A stretch of DNA of 64,000 nucleotides from Chondrilla cf. caribensis. Its lineage: Eukaryota; Porifera; Demospongiae; Chondrillida; Chondrillidae. Both the position numbers and the translations under genes were made by a program. Each line of letters opens with the position of its first letter. Position 1 is the first letter of the stretch. The notes beneath the pieces are model-generated. The model was not told where the DNA came from. It saw nothing but the letters and a program-made list of their open reading frames with translations, and did no database searches. Shown here in pieces: positions 24,401 to 36,984 of this stretch. The stretch is from the NCBI GenBank assembly GCA_964020155.1, contig OZ026559.1, positions 1,817,845 through 1,881,844 on the forward strand. Direction: 5' to 3'.

Positions 24401-27400
24401 AAGAACAGGCAGTGGTGGAACAATCTTACATGTTGCCTGTGAAAAGGGAGAGATTGATCTAGTACAGAAGCTTCTTGAGGCAGGTGCTGATCCAAATGTA
24501 ACAGATGAGTTTGGTTTCACACCACTCATGAGGGCAGTAGTGAGCACTAGCAAGTCTGGTATTACCACTGATGTTGTTTCTTCCATCATTACTGCTCTTT
24601 GTAATAGCAAATGCAGTGTAAATACATCATTTGTACCCTCAAAACCATTTGACTCAAAAATTCAGTATTGTGAGGGTTCTACTGCCCTGCACATGGCTAT
24701 TGATAAGTTGAAAGATAATCGATTGTGTGTACAGACATTAGTTGATAATGGTGCAGCACTGGATGCAAGAGATGTACATGGTCGTACTCCTCTTCACATT
24801 GCTAGTATTCATGGACACCACCATTTGATCAAACTAGTAGCTCCTTCTCCAGAGTCTTTCCACTTCAAAGATAATGATGGCTGTACACCTCTATACTATG
24901 CTTGCAAGTACTCTCACCTTGAATGTATCAGAAAGTTTATTGTCCAGATTCCAGATGTCATTGGTGATCTAATGAAGGTTGCTAATAATGATGGTACTAC
25001 ACCTCTGTGTGTAAGAACAGGCAGTGGTGGAACAATCTTACATGTTGCCTGTGACAAAGGAGACATTAATCTAGTAAAGAAGCTTCTGGAGGCTGGTGCT
25101 GATCCCAATGTAACAGATGTGTTTGGATTCACACCACTCATGAGTGTGGTAGTGAGTACTAGCAAGTCTGGTATTACCACTGATGTGGTTTATCCCATCA
25201 TTACTGCTCTTTGTAATAGCAAATGCAGTGTAAATGCATCATTTGTACCCTCAAAACCATCTGACTCAAATATTCAGTATTGTGAGGGTTCTACTGCCCT
25301 GCACATGGCTATTGATATGTTGAAAGATAATCGATTGTGTGTACAGGCATTAGTTGATAATGGTGCAGCACTGGATGCAAGAGATGTACATGGTCGTACT
25401 TCTCTTCACATTGCTAGTATTCGGGGATACCACCATTTGATCGAACTACTAGCTCCTTCTCCAGAGTCTTTCCACTTCAAAGATAATGATGGCTGTACAC
25501 CTCTACACTATGCCTTCAAGTACTCTCACCTTAAATGTATCAGGAAGTTTCTGGTCCAGATTCCAGATGTCATTAGTGATTTAATGAAGGTTGCTAATAA
25601 TGATGGTACTACACCTCTGTGTGTAAGAACAGGCAGTGGTGGAACAATCTTACATATTGTCTGTGAAAAGGGAGAGATTGACCTAGTACAGAAGCTTCTT
25701 GAGGCAGGTGCTGATCCAAATGTAACAGATGAGTTTGGATTCACACCACTCATGAGGGCAGTAGTTAGCACTAGCAAGTCTGATATTACCACTGATGTGG
25801 TTTTTTCCATCATTACTGCTCTTTGTAACAGCAAATGCAGTGTAAATGCATCATTTGTACCCTCAAAACCATTTGACTCAAAAATTCAGTATTGTGAGGG
25901 TTCTACTGCCCTGCACATGGCTATTGATAAGTTGAAAGATGATCGATTGTGTGTACAGGCATTAGTTGATAATGGTGCAGCACTGGATGCAAGAGATGTA
26001 CATGGTCGTACTCCTCTTCACATTGCTAGTATTCGGGGATACCACCATTTGATCAAACTACTAGCTCCTTCTCCAGAGTCTTTCCACTTCAAAGATAATG
26101 ATGGCTGTACACCTCTATACTATGCCTTCAAGTACTCTCACCTTGAATGTATCAGAAAGTTTCTTGTCCAGGCTCCAGATGTCATTAGTGATTTAATGAA
26201 GGTTGCTAATAATGATGGTACTACACCTCTGTGTGTAAGAACAGGCAGTGGTGGAACAATCTTACATGTTGCCTGTCAAAAAGGAGATGAAACTCTAGTA
26301 CAGAAGCTTCTTGAGGCAGGTGTTGATCCCAATGTAACAGATAAGTTTGATACTACACCTCTGTCTGTAAGAACAGGCAGTGGTGGAACAATCTTACATG
26401 TTGCCTGTGAAAAGGGAGAGATTGATCTAGTACAGAAGCTTCTTGAGGCAGGTGCTGATCCCAATGTAACAGATGAGTTCAGTTTTACACCTCTGTCTGT
26501 AAGAACAGGCAGTGGTGGAACAGTCTTACATGTTGCCTGTGAAAAGGGAGAGATTGATCTAGTACAGAAGCTTCTTGAGGCAGGTGCTGATCCCAATGTA
26601 ACAGATGAGTTCGGTTTTACACCTCTGTCTGTAAGAACAGGCAGTGGTGGAACAATCTTACATGTCGCCTGTGAAAAGGGAGAGATAGATTTAGTACAGA
26701 AGCTTCTTGAGGCAGGTGCTGATCCCAATGTAACAGATGAGTTTGGTTTTACACCTCTGTCTGTAAGAACAGGCAGTGGTGGAACAATCCTACATGTTGC
26801 CTGTGAAAAAGGAGATCTTTCCATAGTTAAGAAGGTTCTGGAAGCAGGTGCTGATCCTAACTCACGCAACGGAAGCACTTTCACACCACTTACGCTTGCT
26901 GTACAGCATGTTGATGATGTAAAGGCTGCTGATATCATTGCTATTCTATGTGAATTTAAATGCAACATCAATATTCTAATATATATTTCAAGGCCTGTAA
27001 CAGCTCTCCATCTTGCCTGTGAGTTAGGGAAGGAAAAGTGTGTAGAAATGCTCATAGCCAAAGGAGCCAATTTACTTGTACAAACTCAAGGTGGGTTAAC
27101 ACCACTTCATCTCGCTTGTAAGGGTGGATATCACACCTTACTAAGTTCTCTGATAACTGAAGAAACTTTAAAAGCTTATGATGATAAAAATTGGACACCT
27201 CTTCACTATGCTTGTGGGTGGAATCACTTTGAATGTGTGAGAAGGATTGTGGTCGGATTCTCAAAACTACTTCTCCAAACCCACACTAAGTATAACCTTT
27301 CTTTTCCTAGCCTGAGAGATCAAGATGGTAGAACCATTCTCCATCATGCATGCTTGAGACATGACATACAGTTTGTAGAGAACCTTCTCAACCTTGGTGC

Positions 27401-30400
27401 AGATCCAAATGTACAAGATAACGATAGTGCTACACCTTTAATGTCTGCTCTCCAGTTTCATGGAAGTAATGTAGACATGAATCTGTTGTCACCTTTATTG
27501 TCTCTGGACTGGAAACCTGACATCAAAGACAATCGTGGACGTACAGCGCTCCATTATTCGGCCAAGTGTCATGATATTCGGATACCATTGATGCTCATCT
27601 CAGCTGGATGTGATATAACAGCAGTTGATGATAATGGAAACACATTCTCTGATCTGATATCGAAAGAGTCACATCAACTCATAAACAAACAACTTCTGAG
27701 AATTGATCGTCGGAAGATCATTTGTGTTGTAGGATATCCAAAATGTGGGAAGACTACTATTATTGCAGCTTTTCAACAGGCTCAACAAAACCGTGGTAGA
27801 TTACAAAAAATTGCATCACTTCTGAAGTTCAACACAAGAGTAACTCTGGATAACAGTCGAACATCTGGGATAGACACTAAAGTGATTACTACTAAAAGGC
27901 TGGGAATCTTAATCTTTTTCGACTTTGCTGGCCAATCTGAGTACTATGTTTCCCACTTAACATTCCTTGAAAGTGCATTATCTGCCAAAGGATCTACAAT
28001 CACCTTCATAATGATGGTTGACCTGAGATGTACTGAAGAAGACAGAATAGCACAGTGCAAGGAATGGCTGTTCCCAATAAAGAGCATTTTAAATGACCAC
28101 AATATGCTGAATGTGATACTGATAGGCAGCCACCTTGATCAGGTAGGATCAGTATCCACATCAACCTCATCATTACGGGATACACTGAGGGAGCTCAAGA
28201 GAACATTGGGTGCACCTCAGATGCAGTTTATTGATTTCTGGGGAATGGATTGTCGTCAGTTGTCATCAAAGGGGATGACAAACCTACAAAATTACTTACA
28301 GTCAACTCATCCTGCCCATAGTACATCAGTAGATTCGAGCCAGGTCCCTCTCAGAGCCAGTTTACTGTTTGACAAACTAAAGAGGTCTGAGAATCCTCCA
28401 CTAGCCATCACACCTTCCAAGATAATTGACAAGCTGAAGGATGAACGTCCTCCATTTCCTCTGACAGTGAAGTACATTGACCGCTGTTGTCAAGACCTTG
28501 CTGCATCAGGCCTAGTCCTGTACATTCCCAACAGAGAAGATGCTGGGGAGAGCTGGTTAATTTTTGAGATGGAAGAGATCCTCAGTCATATTCACGGCAA
28601 ACTGTTTGCACCTGATTCTGCAGAGTTTCCAATGCACCACAAGAATCTTGCTAATCAGTTTGGATTGGTTCACATAGAAGAACTCACATTAGCCTTTAAA
28701 GGTAGCCCTCTTGATCCAGAAATGGTGCAAATGCTTTTAACAGCCATGGAATTCTGTCATCCCATAGACAGCTCACTGATGACAGAAGGAATATTGGATG
28801 GGCTCTTCTCCAAGGTTTCAAGCAATTTACATGAAAATTTGCTATTTTTCCCTTCCCTTGTGAAAGCCAATGAAGAATCAGTCATCCTATCCACAGAATC
28901 TGATATCCCAGGAGATGATTGTCATTGGGTGTGTTGGGAGCTGAGCACAGTGAAGCCTCACTTCCTTCATCCTAGATTCCAACAGGCTGTGTTCATCAGA
29001 CTGGCTTGTAACCATGTACAGAAACACAAGTCAGATCTCTCTACAGTTGAGGAACACAGCTGCACTGTCAGCAAGAATGCCATGTCCTGGAGCACTATCC
29101 ATGGTGTAGATGTCTGCATACAGATCATGCACAAGTCTACAATCAAGGTGCTGGCTAAGAGTAGACCAGGAGTGAAGGTGTCCTCCTTGATGGAGCTGTT
29201 TTCAAGTGTAGTCAGTGATGTCCTCACAGTACGAGCTAACCACGCTCCAGGTGTGGATGCCTACTCTGTATTTCGTGTGATGGTGAAGGGCACTCCAGGA
29301 GAACACACTGTACCAGTCTCCTCAATCATTGATGTTGTTCAAGCTGGTGGAATGTATGTTAACTCCAGAGAACGTCCACCTAAGCTTGTTTCATTGAAAG
29401 ACCTCTTTCTTGACTGGGAAATATCAGTGACACTGCTGGAGAAGATGGTATCTATTTCCGAAATAAACCACTATGTTCAAACTACAACAGAAGAGGTTTG
29501 TGAAGACGCCCAAATTGGACCTGTGATAATTGATGGACAGTATAATGAAGGTAAGGTTCGCTTTTATACTCTCAGGATTATTATTTATTCTAATACTTAT
29601 AGACTAGGATTATAGTTCTCTTTGTCTGCTTAGGATTGAAGTTCTTGATGTTAGCTTCATGCAGACATTGTTAACTGTCAAACCTACCTTACTACTACTG
29701 CACTACAGGTGACTCAAATACTCCGCAAGACATTGGTAGTTCAAAACAGAAGTCACCAAGTGGTGATAAGGAGCAGAGGACTACTGAGTATGCACCTGGT
29801 CCAGGACCTGACAAACCCACCACAAAATATGATGTTACATGTAAGTCATCCAGAGTACATGAGTATTGAGTGTGGTTACTACAGTTCATATTCTCCATCT
29901 ATCGTCTGATTCCTATAGCCCTTTTGATAAGTAAGGATGATCTGATCCGACTGATTGGATCGAAGACATGTGTCAAATGGAGTGAATTTTCCCTCTACTT
30001 GGGTATAGAGAAGCACATTAGAGATGAGGTATCTCTCAACTGCCATAGAGTGGCAAAGGACTGCTTCATAAAAGTAGTTAGTCGATGGCTGTCACATGAA
30101 GATGGTACAGGTGACAACCCACGTACATGGGAGACTGTGTTTAGTGCCCTTCGTGATATGGGACGGGCTCATCTTGTGGAGGAGGTGAAAGCAGAGCTAT
30201 TTTTGACTACTGCTACTGAAGGTAAACGAAGATTTTGAACTTTGTATTGCAGTGCTGTTTTCAATTTACCTCATACCTCTCTCATTAGGGGAGGATCAGG
30301 GTGATTTGCAGTGTACAGAACAAGATCTTGTGCACACTCTCACTCCCAACAAGGGACAGTCCTCAGATGTACAGACTGGAGTAAATGAAGGTTTGTGATC

Positions 30401-31448
30401 ATGTAACCAGGTCTTGTACATGTACAGATAGCTGTTTGTTCTCTCATATCTTGCTTTTAGCTATAATTTTGCATGTATATTATACCCCAATTCCTACCAC
30501 ATTGTTCATATCCACAGATAACCTACTGGTCTTACTGGAGGATGTCCATGAGTCTCAGAGTAGCATTAGAGCTGTTGTCAAAACACAAGTCTTAGAAATA
30601 TCTCCCAAATCAGATATACCACAAAATAACAATTCTACTGACAACTCTAGTAGCCTAAGTCAACCTCAGTCAATTAGGCAAGACATTCTCGGCTCTCTCA
30701 CTCCTGACAAGGAACAGTCTTCATCTGTACAGACTGGAGCCGATAAAGGTTTATTCATGCATGCATTTTTTGAGCTAAATTATTTCAAAGTTATTTCATG
30801 TCTTCCCATATCAGTGTTTCTGAGCACAATATGTACAGTATTCATGCATGCACCATGCAACTATGCAGTTAGCACTATCCTGTTCATGTCCACAGATACC
30901 CTCCCAAACTTGCTGGATGATGTCCACGAGAGTAAAGGATGTACTGAACCTGTAGTCAGAGCTCATTGTGAAGCTCCTGAATCAGATGTACCACAAGAAG
31001 ATGAGGATCCTGGTAGTGAACCTCAACTGAACCAGAAATGTACGTATAAAAACTGACTAAAATTGACTGATTCAAATACTGTCATCAAAAGATTCAATTC
31101 AGTAGCTGTTCTTCTATGACTTTACTTATAGTACTCAAAATGGAACCAAATGAAGCAGAATTAGTTCGACTGGTTGGATCACAGATGTGTGCTAAGTGGA
31201 ATACCTTTGCTGTCTACTTGGGTATCGAGAAGCACATTAGAGATGAAGTATCTTACAAATGCCTCAGAGAACCAAAGGACTGCTTCATAGAAGTAGTTGG
31301 TCGATGGCTGTCACATGAAGATGGTACAGGTGACAACCCACGTACATGGGAGACTGTCTTTACTGCCCTCCAAGAGATGGGGTTCACTCTTCTTGTGAAG
31401 GAGGTGACACAGAAACTGTCCAAGAGACTGGAAACCTCCCAACAATAG
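21474..31448 (+). CDS. Gene B: giant ankyrin-Roc-COR protein with two death domains
   Basis: Complete gene model. The ATG at 21474 is chosen because an in-frame TAG lies 12 bp upstream and the same MQSVKSDLQS start is kept in gene C. Exons: 21474-29550, 29709-29840, 29919-30221, 30289-30390, 30518-30748, 30896-31039, 31132-31448; every junction is phase 1, giving 3101 residues. Residues 1 to about 2060 are ankyrin repeats in 204-residue super-repeats, with a 656-residue near-exact tandem duplication (bases 22548-24495 and 24516-26463) and then a run of 44-residue units. Roc: P-loop GYPKCGKT from residue 2087, DFAGQ from 2150, GSHLD from 2218. COR follows to about 2670. Linkers and two type 3 death domains make up the C-terminus. 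It probably acts as a cytosolic GTP-controlled scaffold for death-fold signalling; DAPK1 is the nearest named architecture, but no kinase is present. Confidence 0.9.
29919..30221 (+). CDS. Gene B exon: first death domain (type 3)
   Basis: Phase 1-1 exon of 101 codons between TCCTATAG and GTAAAC. It encodes DDLIRLIGSKTCVKWSEFSL, the EKHIRDEVSLNCHRVAKD helix, SRWLSHEDGTGDNPRTWETV and a VEEVKAEL end helix. Its HRVAKDCFI core is closer to the downstream decayed copies than to the terminal domain of the same gene (which reads CLREPKDCFI), so it is a likely parent of those copies. Confidence 0.82.
30289..31039 (+). CDS. Gene B linker exons (30289-30390, 30518-30748, 30896-31039)
   Basis: Three phase 1-1 exons encode acidic, Ser/Gln-rich linkers built from two recurring units: a QD-x5-LTPDKxQSSxVQTG unit, ending near GVNEG or GADKG, and an LLDDVHESKG unit with a PQEDEDPGSEPQL tail. 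The same units appear in other combinations in genes A and C. They are probably flexible spacers between death domains; no enzyme motif is seen. Confidence 0.7.
31132..31448 (+). CDS. Gene B last coding exon: second death domain (type 3)
   Basis: Counterpart of 8917-9233 and 52827-53143, after acceptor CTTATAG; stop TAG at 31446. The EKHIRDEV part matches the first death domain of gene B, but CLREPKDCFIEVV matches the terminal domains of A and C. It therefore looks like a mosaic formed by exchange between neighbouring exons. Confidence 0.85.
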
Positions 31449-32745
31449 ATTATCATATTCAGTGAGTGTCTAGTGAGAGAGCACACAGAAACCCACTGCA
31501 CAGTACATATGTCTGTTTACTCTGTGTCAACTCCACACAATGTACTGATGGTGTTCTTTCCCATTTCCTGCAGAACTTGCACTTTTGCACTACTTAGGAT
31601 CCGAGTGTGTGTGTTTGTAGTTTATTTTGGCACTTTCAACAAGTTTCCTCAAAATAGTGTTCATTTGCACATGGAAATGATGTTCAACTTAATCTTTCTC
31701 AGGTTGGTTTATAGATAGCACATTCGTGTGTGTTCAATTGTATTATCTTTTGTACTGTGTACCACACATAGTAGAGACCTCATTGATCCATACATTATTA
31801 CCCACATCTCAATGTGTACTCTATGGGAAGGTCCTATACTGAAAGCCATCCGTGTGGTACCACTCTTTCCTGATTACATGTTGTCCTCAATAGAGAAGTA
31901 CCACTGTAGAGAAGTCTATATCCCAGTTCAAAAGTGTCCTTAATGGACAGTTTCTGTATTTAGAACATTTTAGTCCCAGCAATCTTCAGTCACATTTATT
32001 GGACCATGCACAATTACACTCACACACACAATCACAAACGCATGCACACACAGTCTCAAAGTGTCCTTAGTGGACAGGTTTTGCCACGTGTACATATACT
32101 CTACAACTGTACTTGTCTTCTCCCAATTCTACAGCACTTTTGCATTTTACGTTAATACCTTTTGGTGTTATTGTGTGTACTCCCTCATGAGTACCTTTAT
32201 TAAGAAGAATTAATTCTGATAATTAGTGGAGATTCACCTTCTCCAGTCATCTCATCCTCTCAACATGGTAAGTGGAACGACTATTGATACATTGTCAATG
32301 TTGTGGTCATGTGAGGTTCACATGGGATGTGGTGTGCTGTACGCTAGTATCTACTGTGTGTGTACAGATGTACAGTACAGGACGTTGTAGTGTGAATGTG
32401 TACAAATTAAGCTGGTTATTGTGTTTGTGGGAAATTACCGTGGCAACCATTTCGCCCACTCTTTAGAGTCCTGGATGAGAAATACTTTTGCTGTCGGAAT
32501 ATCTGTGGGTGACAATAGCAGTTCCTGTTTGGTCAACACCATCACTGAAGCTTATACGCCCGTGTTAGATGGTGTACTTAACCCACAGTAGAGACAACAT
32601 CTCTCAATATCAGAATTTATCGATAATTGTAAGGAGTCATAAAGATATCCTAACTGGTGTTATGGTAGTTTTGACACTCATGAACATGCACACATTCACA
32701 TGCACACACCCATACAGGTACTGTATGCTCAGTAACATATCTTTC
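31449..32745. other. 3' flank of gene B
   Basis: Matches 9234-10687 and 53144-54405, including the candidate 3' UTR intron (31462-31573) and the interspersed GTCCTTAATGGACAGG repeat. It lacks the long CA array of unit A. No gene is seen. Confidence 0.5.
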
Positions 32746-32747
32746 CC

Positions 32748-32960
32748 TCAACCTGGGTGCAGAGTAACACATTAGAGATGAGGTATCTCACAACTGCCAT
32801 AGAGTGGCAAAGGACTGCTTCATAGAAGTAGTTGGTCGGTGGCTGTCACATGAAGATGGTACAGGTGACAGCCCACATACATGGGAGACTGTCTTTACCA
32901 AAAAGAGGCTCCTATCACTCCTCAAGGGAATTTGGCAAGGAGTCGTAAACTTTGTCCTAG
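32748..32960 (+). pseudogene. Death-domain pseudo-exon B1
   Basis: Type 3 fragment with the GAG-TAA change in the EEH codon pair, also found in A1 and other copies. The core HRVAKDCFIEVVGRWLSHED is open and ends in a new FTKKRLLSLLKGIW tail. Confidence 0.75.
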
Positions 32961-33104
32961 TTATGCTATGGTTAGTTTATATATGTATGTACACATGCAC
33001 ACACATGTATGCATGCAAATACACACATTCACCCACCTGCACACATGTATGATGTAAGCACAAGCAAACACACATGCACTGTGTGTTCAGTGTCACCTTC
33101 CCCT

Positions 33105-33315
33105 CTACATGTAGAGAAAATTCAACTCACTCTAGTTGAGTGTAGAGGAACACATTAGAGATGAACTATCTCTCAACTGCCATAGAGTGGCAAAGGACTG
33201 CTTCATAGAAGTAGTTGGTCGGTGGCTGTCACATGAAGATGGTACAGGTGACAGCCCACATACATGGGAGACTGTCTTTACCAAAAAGAGGCTCCTATCA
33301 CTCCTCAAGGGAATT
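33105..33315 (+). pseudogene. Death-domain pseudo-exon B2, part of a fresh duplicate
   Basis: The stretch 33177-33440 repeats 32797-33060 with no difference that I can see, including the flanking CA-rich tail. Unlike B1, this copy is open from VEEHIRDELSLNCH through the core. Confidence 0.75.
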
Positions 33316-33872
33316 TGGCAAGGAGTCGTAAACTTTGTCCTAGTTATGCTATGGTTAGTTTATATATGTATGTACACATGCACACACATGTATGCATGCA
33401 AATACACACATTCACCCACCTGCACACATGTATGATGTAAGCACAATGTGGTGTGTTGTATGCTAGAGTCTACTGTGTGTGTACAGATGTACAGTACAGG
33501 ACGTTGTAGTGTGAATGTGTACAAATTGAGCTGGTTATTGTGTTTGTGGTATATTACCATGGCAACCATTTCACCCACTCTTTAGAGTCCTGGATGAGAA
33601 CTACTTTTGCTGTCGGAATATCTGTGGGTGACAATAACAGTTCCTGTTTGGTCAACACCATCACTGAAGCTTATACACCAGTGTTAGATGGTGTACTTAA
33701 CCCACAGTAGAGACAACAGCTCTCATTATGAGAATTTAACGAAAATTGCAAGGAGTCATAAAGATATCCTAACTGGTGTTATGGTTAGTTTTGACACTCA
33801 TGAACGTGCACACATGCACACATGCACACACCCATACAGGTACTGTATGCTCAGTAACATATCTTTCCCTCT

Positions 33873-34110
33873 ACCTGGGTGCAGAGTAACACGTTAGAGA
33901 TGAAGTATCTCTCAACTGCCATTGAGTGGCAAAGGACTGCTTCATAGAAGTAGTTGGTCGATGGCTGTCACATGAAGATGGTACAGGTGACAACCCACGT
34001 ACATGGGAGACTGTCTTTAACAAAAAGAAGCTCCTAACCCTCCTCAAGAGGATGATGAATCCAGTTGTGAACCTCTCTACTGGACCACATGTAGGTGAGA
34101 TGAATTCATA
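33873..34110 (+). pseudogene. Death-domain pseudo-exon B3
   Basis: Fragment with the shared GAG-TAA change and an FNKKKLLTLLKRMM tail. The part before it (33450-33905) is nearly identical to 53984-54440 in unit C, although the two do not occupy matching places. Confidence 0.75.
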
Positions 34111-34154
34111 ATGCTATTTTGAGTGTCCTTATGACCATTCTTTGGTTCTATTTA

Positions 34155-34410
34155 TAGTGCTCCAGATTCAACTCACAGAAGCACACCTAGTAAGATTGGT
34201 GGGATCACAGGATGTGTGCACAGTGAATACCTATCCTTCTACCTGGGTGTAGAGGAGGACATTAGAGATGTGGTATCTCTCAACTGCCATAGAGTGGCAA
34301 AGGACTGCTTCACGGAAGTAGTTGGTCGATGGCTGTCACATGAAGATGTTACAGGTGACACCCTACATAAATAGGAGACTCAAGAGAAAAAAGAAGCTCC
34401 TATCTTTCCT
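34155..34410 (+). pseudogene. Death-domain pseudo-exon B4, near full length
   Basis: Keeps TTTATAG, the N-terminal helix QIQLTEAHLVRLVGSQD and the core, but has a frameshift after GSQD, EED in place of EEH, and a TAG near the TWETVF position. Confidence 0.72.
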
Positions 34411-34734
34411 CAAATGAAATTTGACAAGGATTTGTAAACATTGTCCTTTCTATACTGTGGTTAGTTCACATACGTATATTCACCTGCACACACATGCATG
34501 CATGTATGCATATACACACATTCACCCACCCGCACACATGCATTTTGCAAATACATACAAACATACATACAATGTGTACTCAGTGTCACCTTCCCCTCTA
34601 CTTTATGTATTTACACATGCAAACACATGCATGTATACATGTATGTGTGTATATACACATACACTCACTCACACACGTTATGAAACACATGTAAACACAC
34701 ATACCATGTGTGTTCAGTGTCACCTTCCCCTCTA

Positions 34735-34955
34735 CTAGTGTGTAGAGGAAATTCAACTCACTCTAGTTGAGTGTAGAGGAACACATTAGAGATGAGGAAT
34801 CTCTCAACTGCCATAGAGTAGCAAAGGACTGCTTTATAGAAGTAGTTGGTCAATGGCTGTCACATGAAGATGGTACAGGTGACAGCCCACATACATGGGA
34901 GACTGTCTTTACCAAAAAGAAGCTCCTATCACTTCTCAAGGGAATTTGATGAGGA
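34735..34955 (+). pseudogene. Death-domain pseudo-exon B5
   Basis: Open from VEEHIRDEESLNCHRVAKD to FTKKKLLSLLKGI, then TGA. It has no N-terminal helix or acceptor. Confidence 0.72.
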
Positions 34956-35319
34956 TTTGTATACAGTATCCTAGCTAATGTTATGGTTCGTTTTAATGTA
35001 CATGCAGAAGCATACGCACAAAAACACCCACCCGCGTACACACACATGCATACATACATACACATACACACATACACACATATGTATATATACACATACA
35101 TACATACATAATATGTACGTATGCACACAAATATGTGCTGTATTCAGTGAATATGTTCCTCTTCACTTATGTGTAGAAGAACACATTAGAAAAAATATAT
35201 ATTATCTAAATGTCAAGGACAGGGAGTCTGGACCACACATGTAGGTAAGACAAACAAATAATCTTACTAATACTCACTGTCCTCATACAACACTTCTTTG
35301 GTTGTTGCTTGGCCTTGCA

Positions 35320-35470
35320 GTGTTCCAGGTTGAAGTAGCTGAAGCACAGTTGGTAGGATTGGTTGGAATAATGAAGTGTGCTCAGTGGATATGAGGTCCC
35401 TCTACTTGGATCAAGTAGAGAATAACAATTACAAGATGATCACTCTCAACTGCCCTAGAGTGTGTCCACA
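35320..35470 (+). pseudogene. Death-domain pseudo-exon B6, N-terminal half
   Basis: Counterpart of A5: acceptor-like CTTGCAG, VEVAEAQLVGLVG, then TGA. The EKH region is altered to AATAACAATTACAAG. Confidence 0.62.
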
Positions 35471-35509
35471 CACACATGGACTCACACACACTAATGTGTG
35501 CTATGTTCA

Positions 35510-35725
35510 AAATCCCTCTACCTGGGTGTAGAGGAGCACAATAGAGATATACTCAACTGCCATAGAGTGGCAAAGGACTGCTTCATAAAAGTAGTCTATC
35601 AATGGCTGTCCCATGAAGATGGTACAGTCTGGTCTTGTGAAGTGAACAAGATGTTCATGTCTCTCTCACTACTGACAACAGGCAACAGTCTTCACCTGCA
35701 CAGACTGGAGCTGATGAAGGTTTGT
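35510..35725 (+). pseudogene. Death-domain pseudo-exon B7 fused to a linker exon
   Basis: Counterpart of A6, with the same junction after HEDGT and the same GTTTGT donor. The death-domain part is open. Confidence 0.65.
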
Positions 35726-36980
35726 ATTTATGTACATACATTATCCTGTTTATTGTCCTCTAAAGTCAAAATTTCCAGACCACCCTATCTGTGTGGTACC
35801 ATTGTTAATCCATCCCATGTTGTCCTCAATGGAGAGGTATATACCATTATACAAAACATATCCTAGTCTCAAAGTCTCCTAGTGTCCTTAATGGACAGGT
35901 TCTACCATATGCATACATAATCAAACACACACCCATGTACAATCTCGTACATAATTACAATCTCAATTCTGTTCTCAGCATGTTTTCCAGTGGACATGTA
36001 GACCGAATATTATTTTGGTGTGTTGGAATGGTCAACATGTCACAGAGCCTGTCATATGGTGGTGAACTGTACTCACCTCATCACGTCCATGTACAATAGT
36101 ATTCAATAGTATCATTCAGAGATGATTTTCATATATCGAACTAGTTGCTGTATTTACGAACAAGTGCATGTATGTAGCATTGTTGTTCCTATTATAATAC
36201 AATTATTATCAATTATCAGTTTAATTCATTACAATGATATGTGTATTTTTCTTATTTTACATTAATAGTAATATCCTAATACTTATTACTGATATTCTTA
36301 TAATTATATTCTTATATATCTTAATATGCATTGCTATTATGATGCCAAGTCAAACTTAATTTGAACATACCGTATTCTATATTATAGCTCTACCACATTA
36401 TTATACATATATGACCATCTATTTAAATGTTTTCAAATTGATTTCAATGATCCCGGACATGCATCAGGTGGGTAATTAAAATAAAAGAGTCAATTAAAAT
36501 TAATGAATAAGCAGCTATTATTAATAAATTGTAGTTTAAAACAGTAGTCTGTATATTACCTGCACAATGCATGATTATTCCAAGAAGTGAAGTTCACAAA
36601 ATTAATCAGTAAAAATGGGTATGCAATTATATAATTATAGAATTAAAATAACAATAATAATAATATGATTGAAATCATGCAATTGCAGCACAACACACAA
36701 CTAATAATATACATTATTAGCATTAGCTATAATTAATAAAAGGCTAATGATAATTATATATATTATATTACATATTTTAACACATTTCAAATATAGCATC
36801 ATTTTTTTATTTTACTTCATATTTTATGAAAATATGAAATTAGGTATATTCATTCATTCTCAAATTCCCTCCCATAATACATATTTGAAAATGCCAAGCA
36901 TCTCTGAAAGTACCTCATGTAACAGGCCAGGTGTGGAGGTGAGGAGTGCTTCATAATCTAGCTAGATCTGGACATCAGCT
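35726..36980. other. Spacer of unit B
   Basis: Conserved with unit C at 56600-57840 (for instance GACCGAATATTATTTTGGTG) and then very AT-rich. No gene is seen. The conserved stretch near 36000-36120 is also kept in unit A. Confidence 0.5.
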
Positions 36981-36984
36981 AGGT

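Noticed and set aside
22334..27070. Minus-strand ORFs opposite the ankyrin exons, up to 264 codons
   Set aside because: They recur at the same spacing as the plus-strand repeats and show only the complement of the ankyrin code; no domain is present.
33688..33897. Identical 69-codon ORFs at 33688-33897 and 54226-54435
   Set aside because: Identity extends through the noncoding flanks; related copies at 10506 and 32569 have diverged at the protein level, so there is no sign of selection for a protein.
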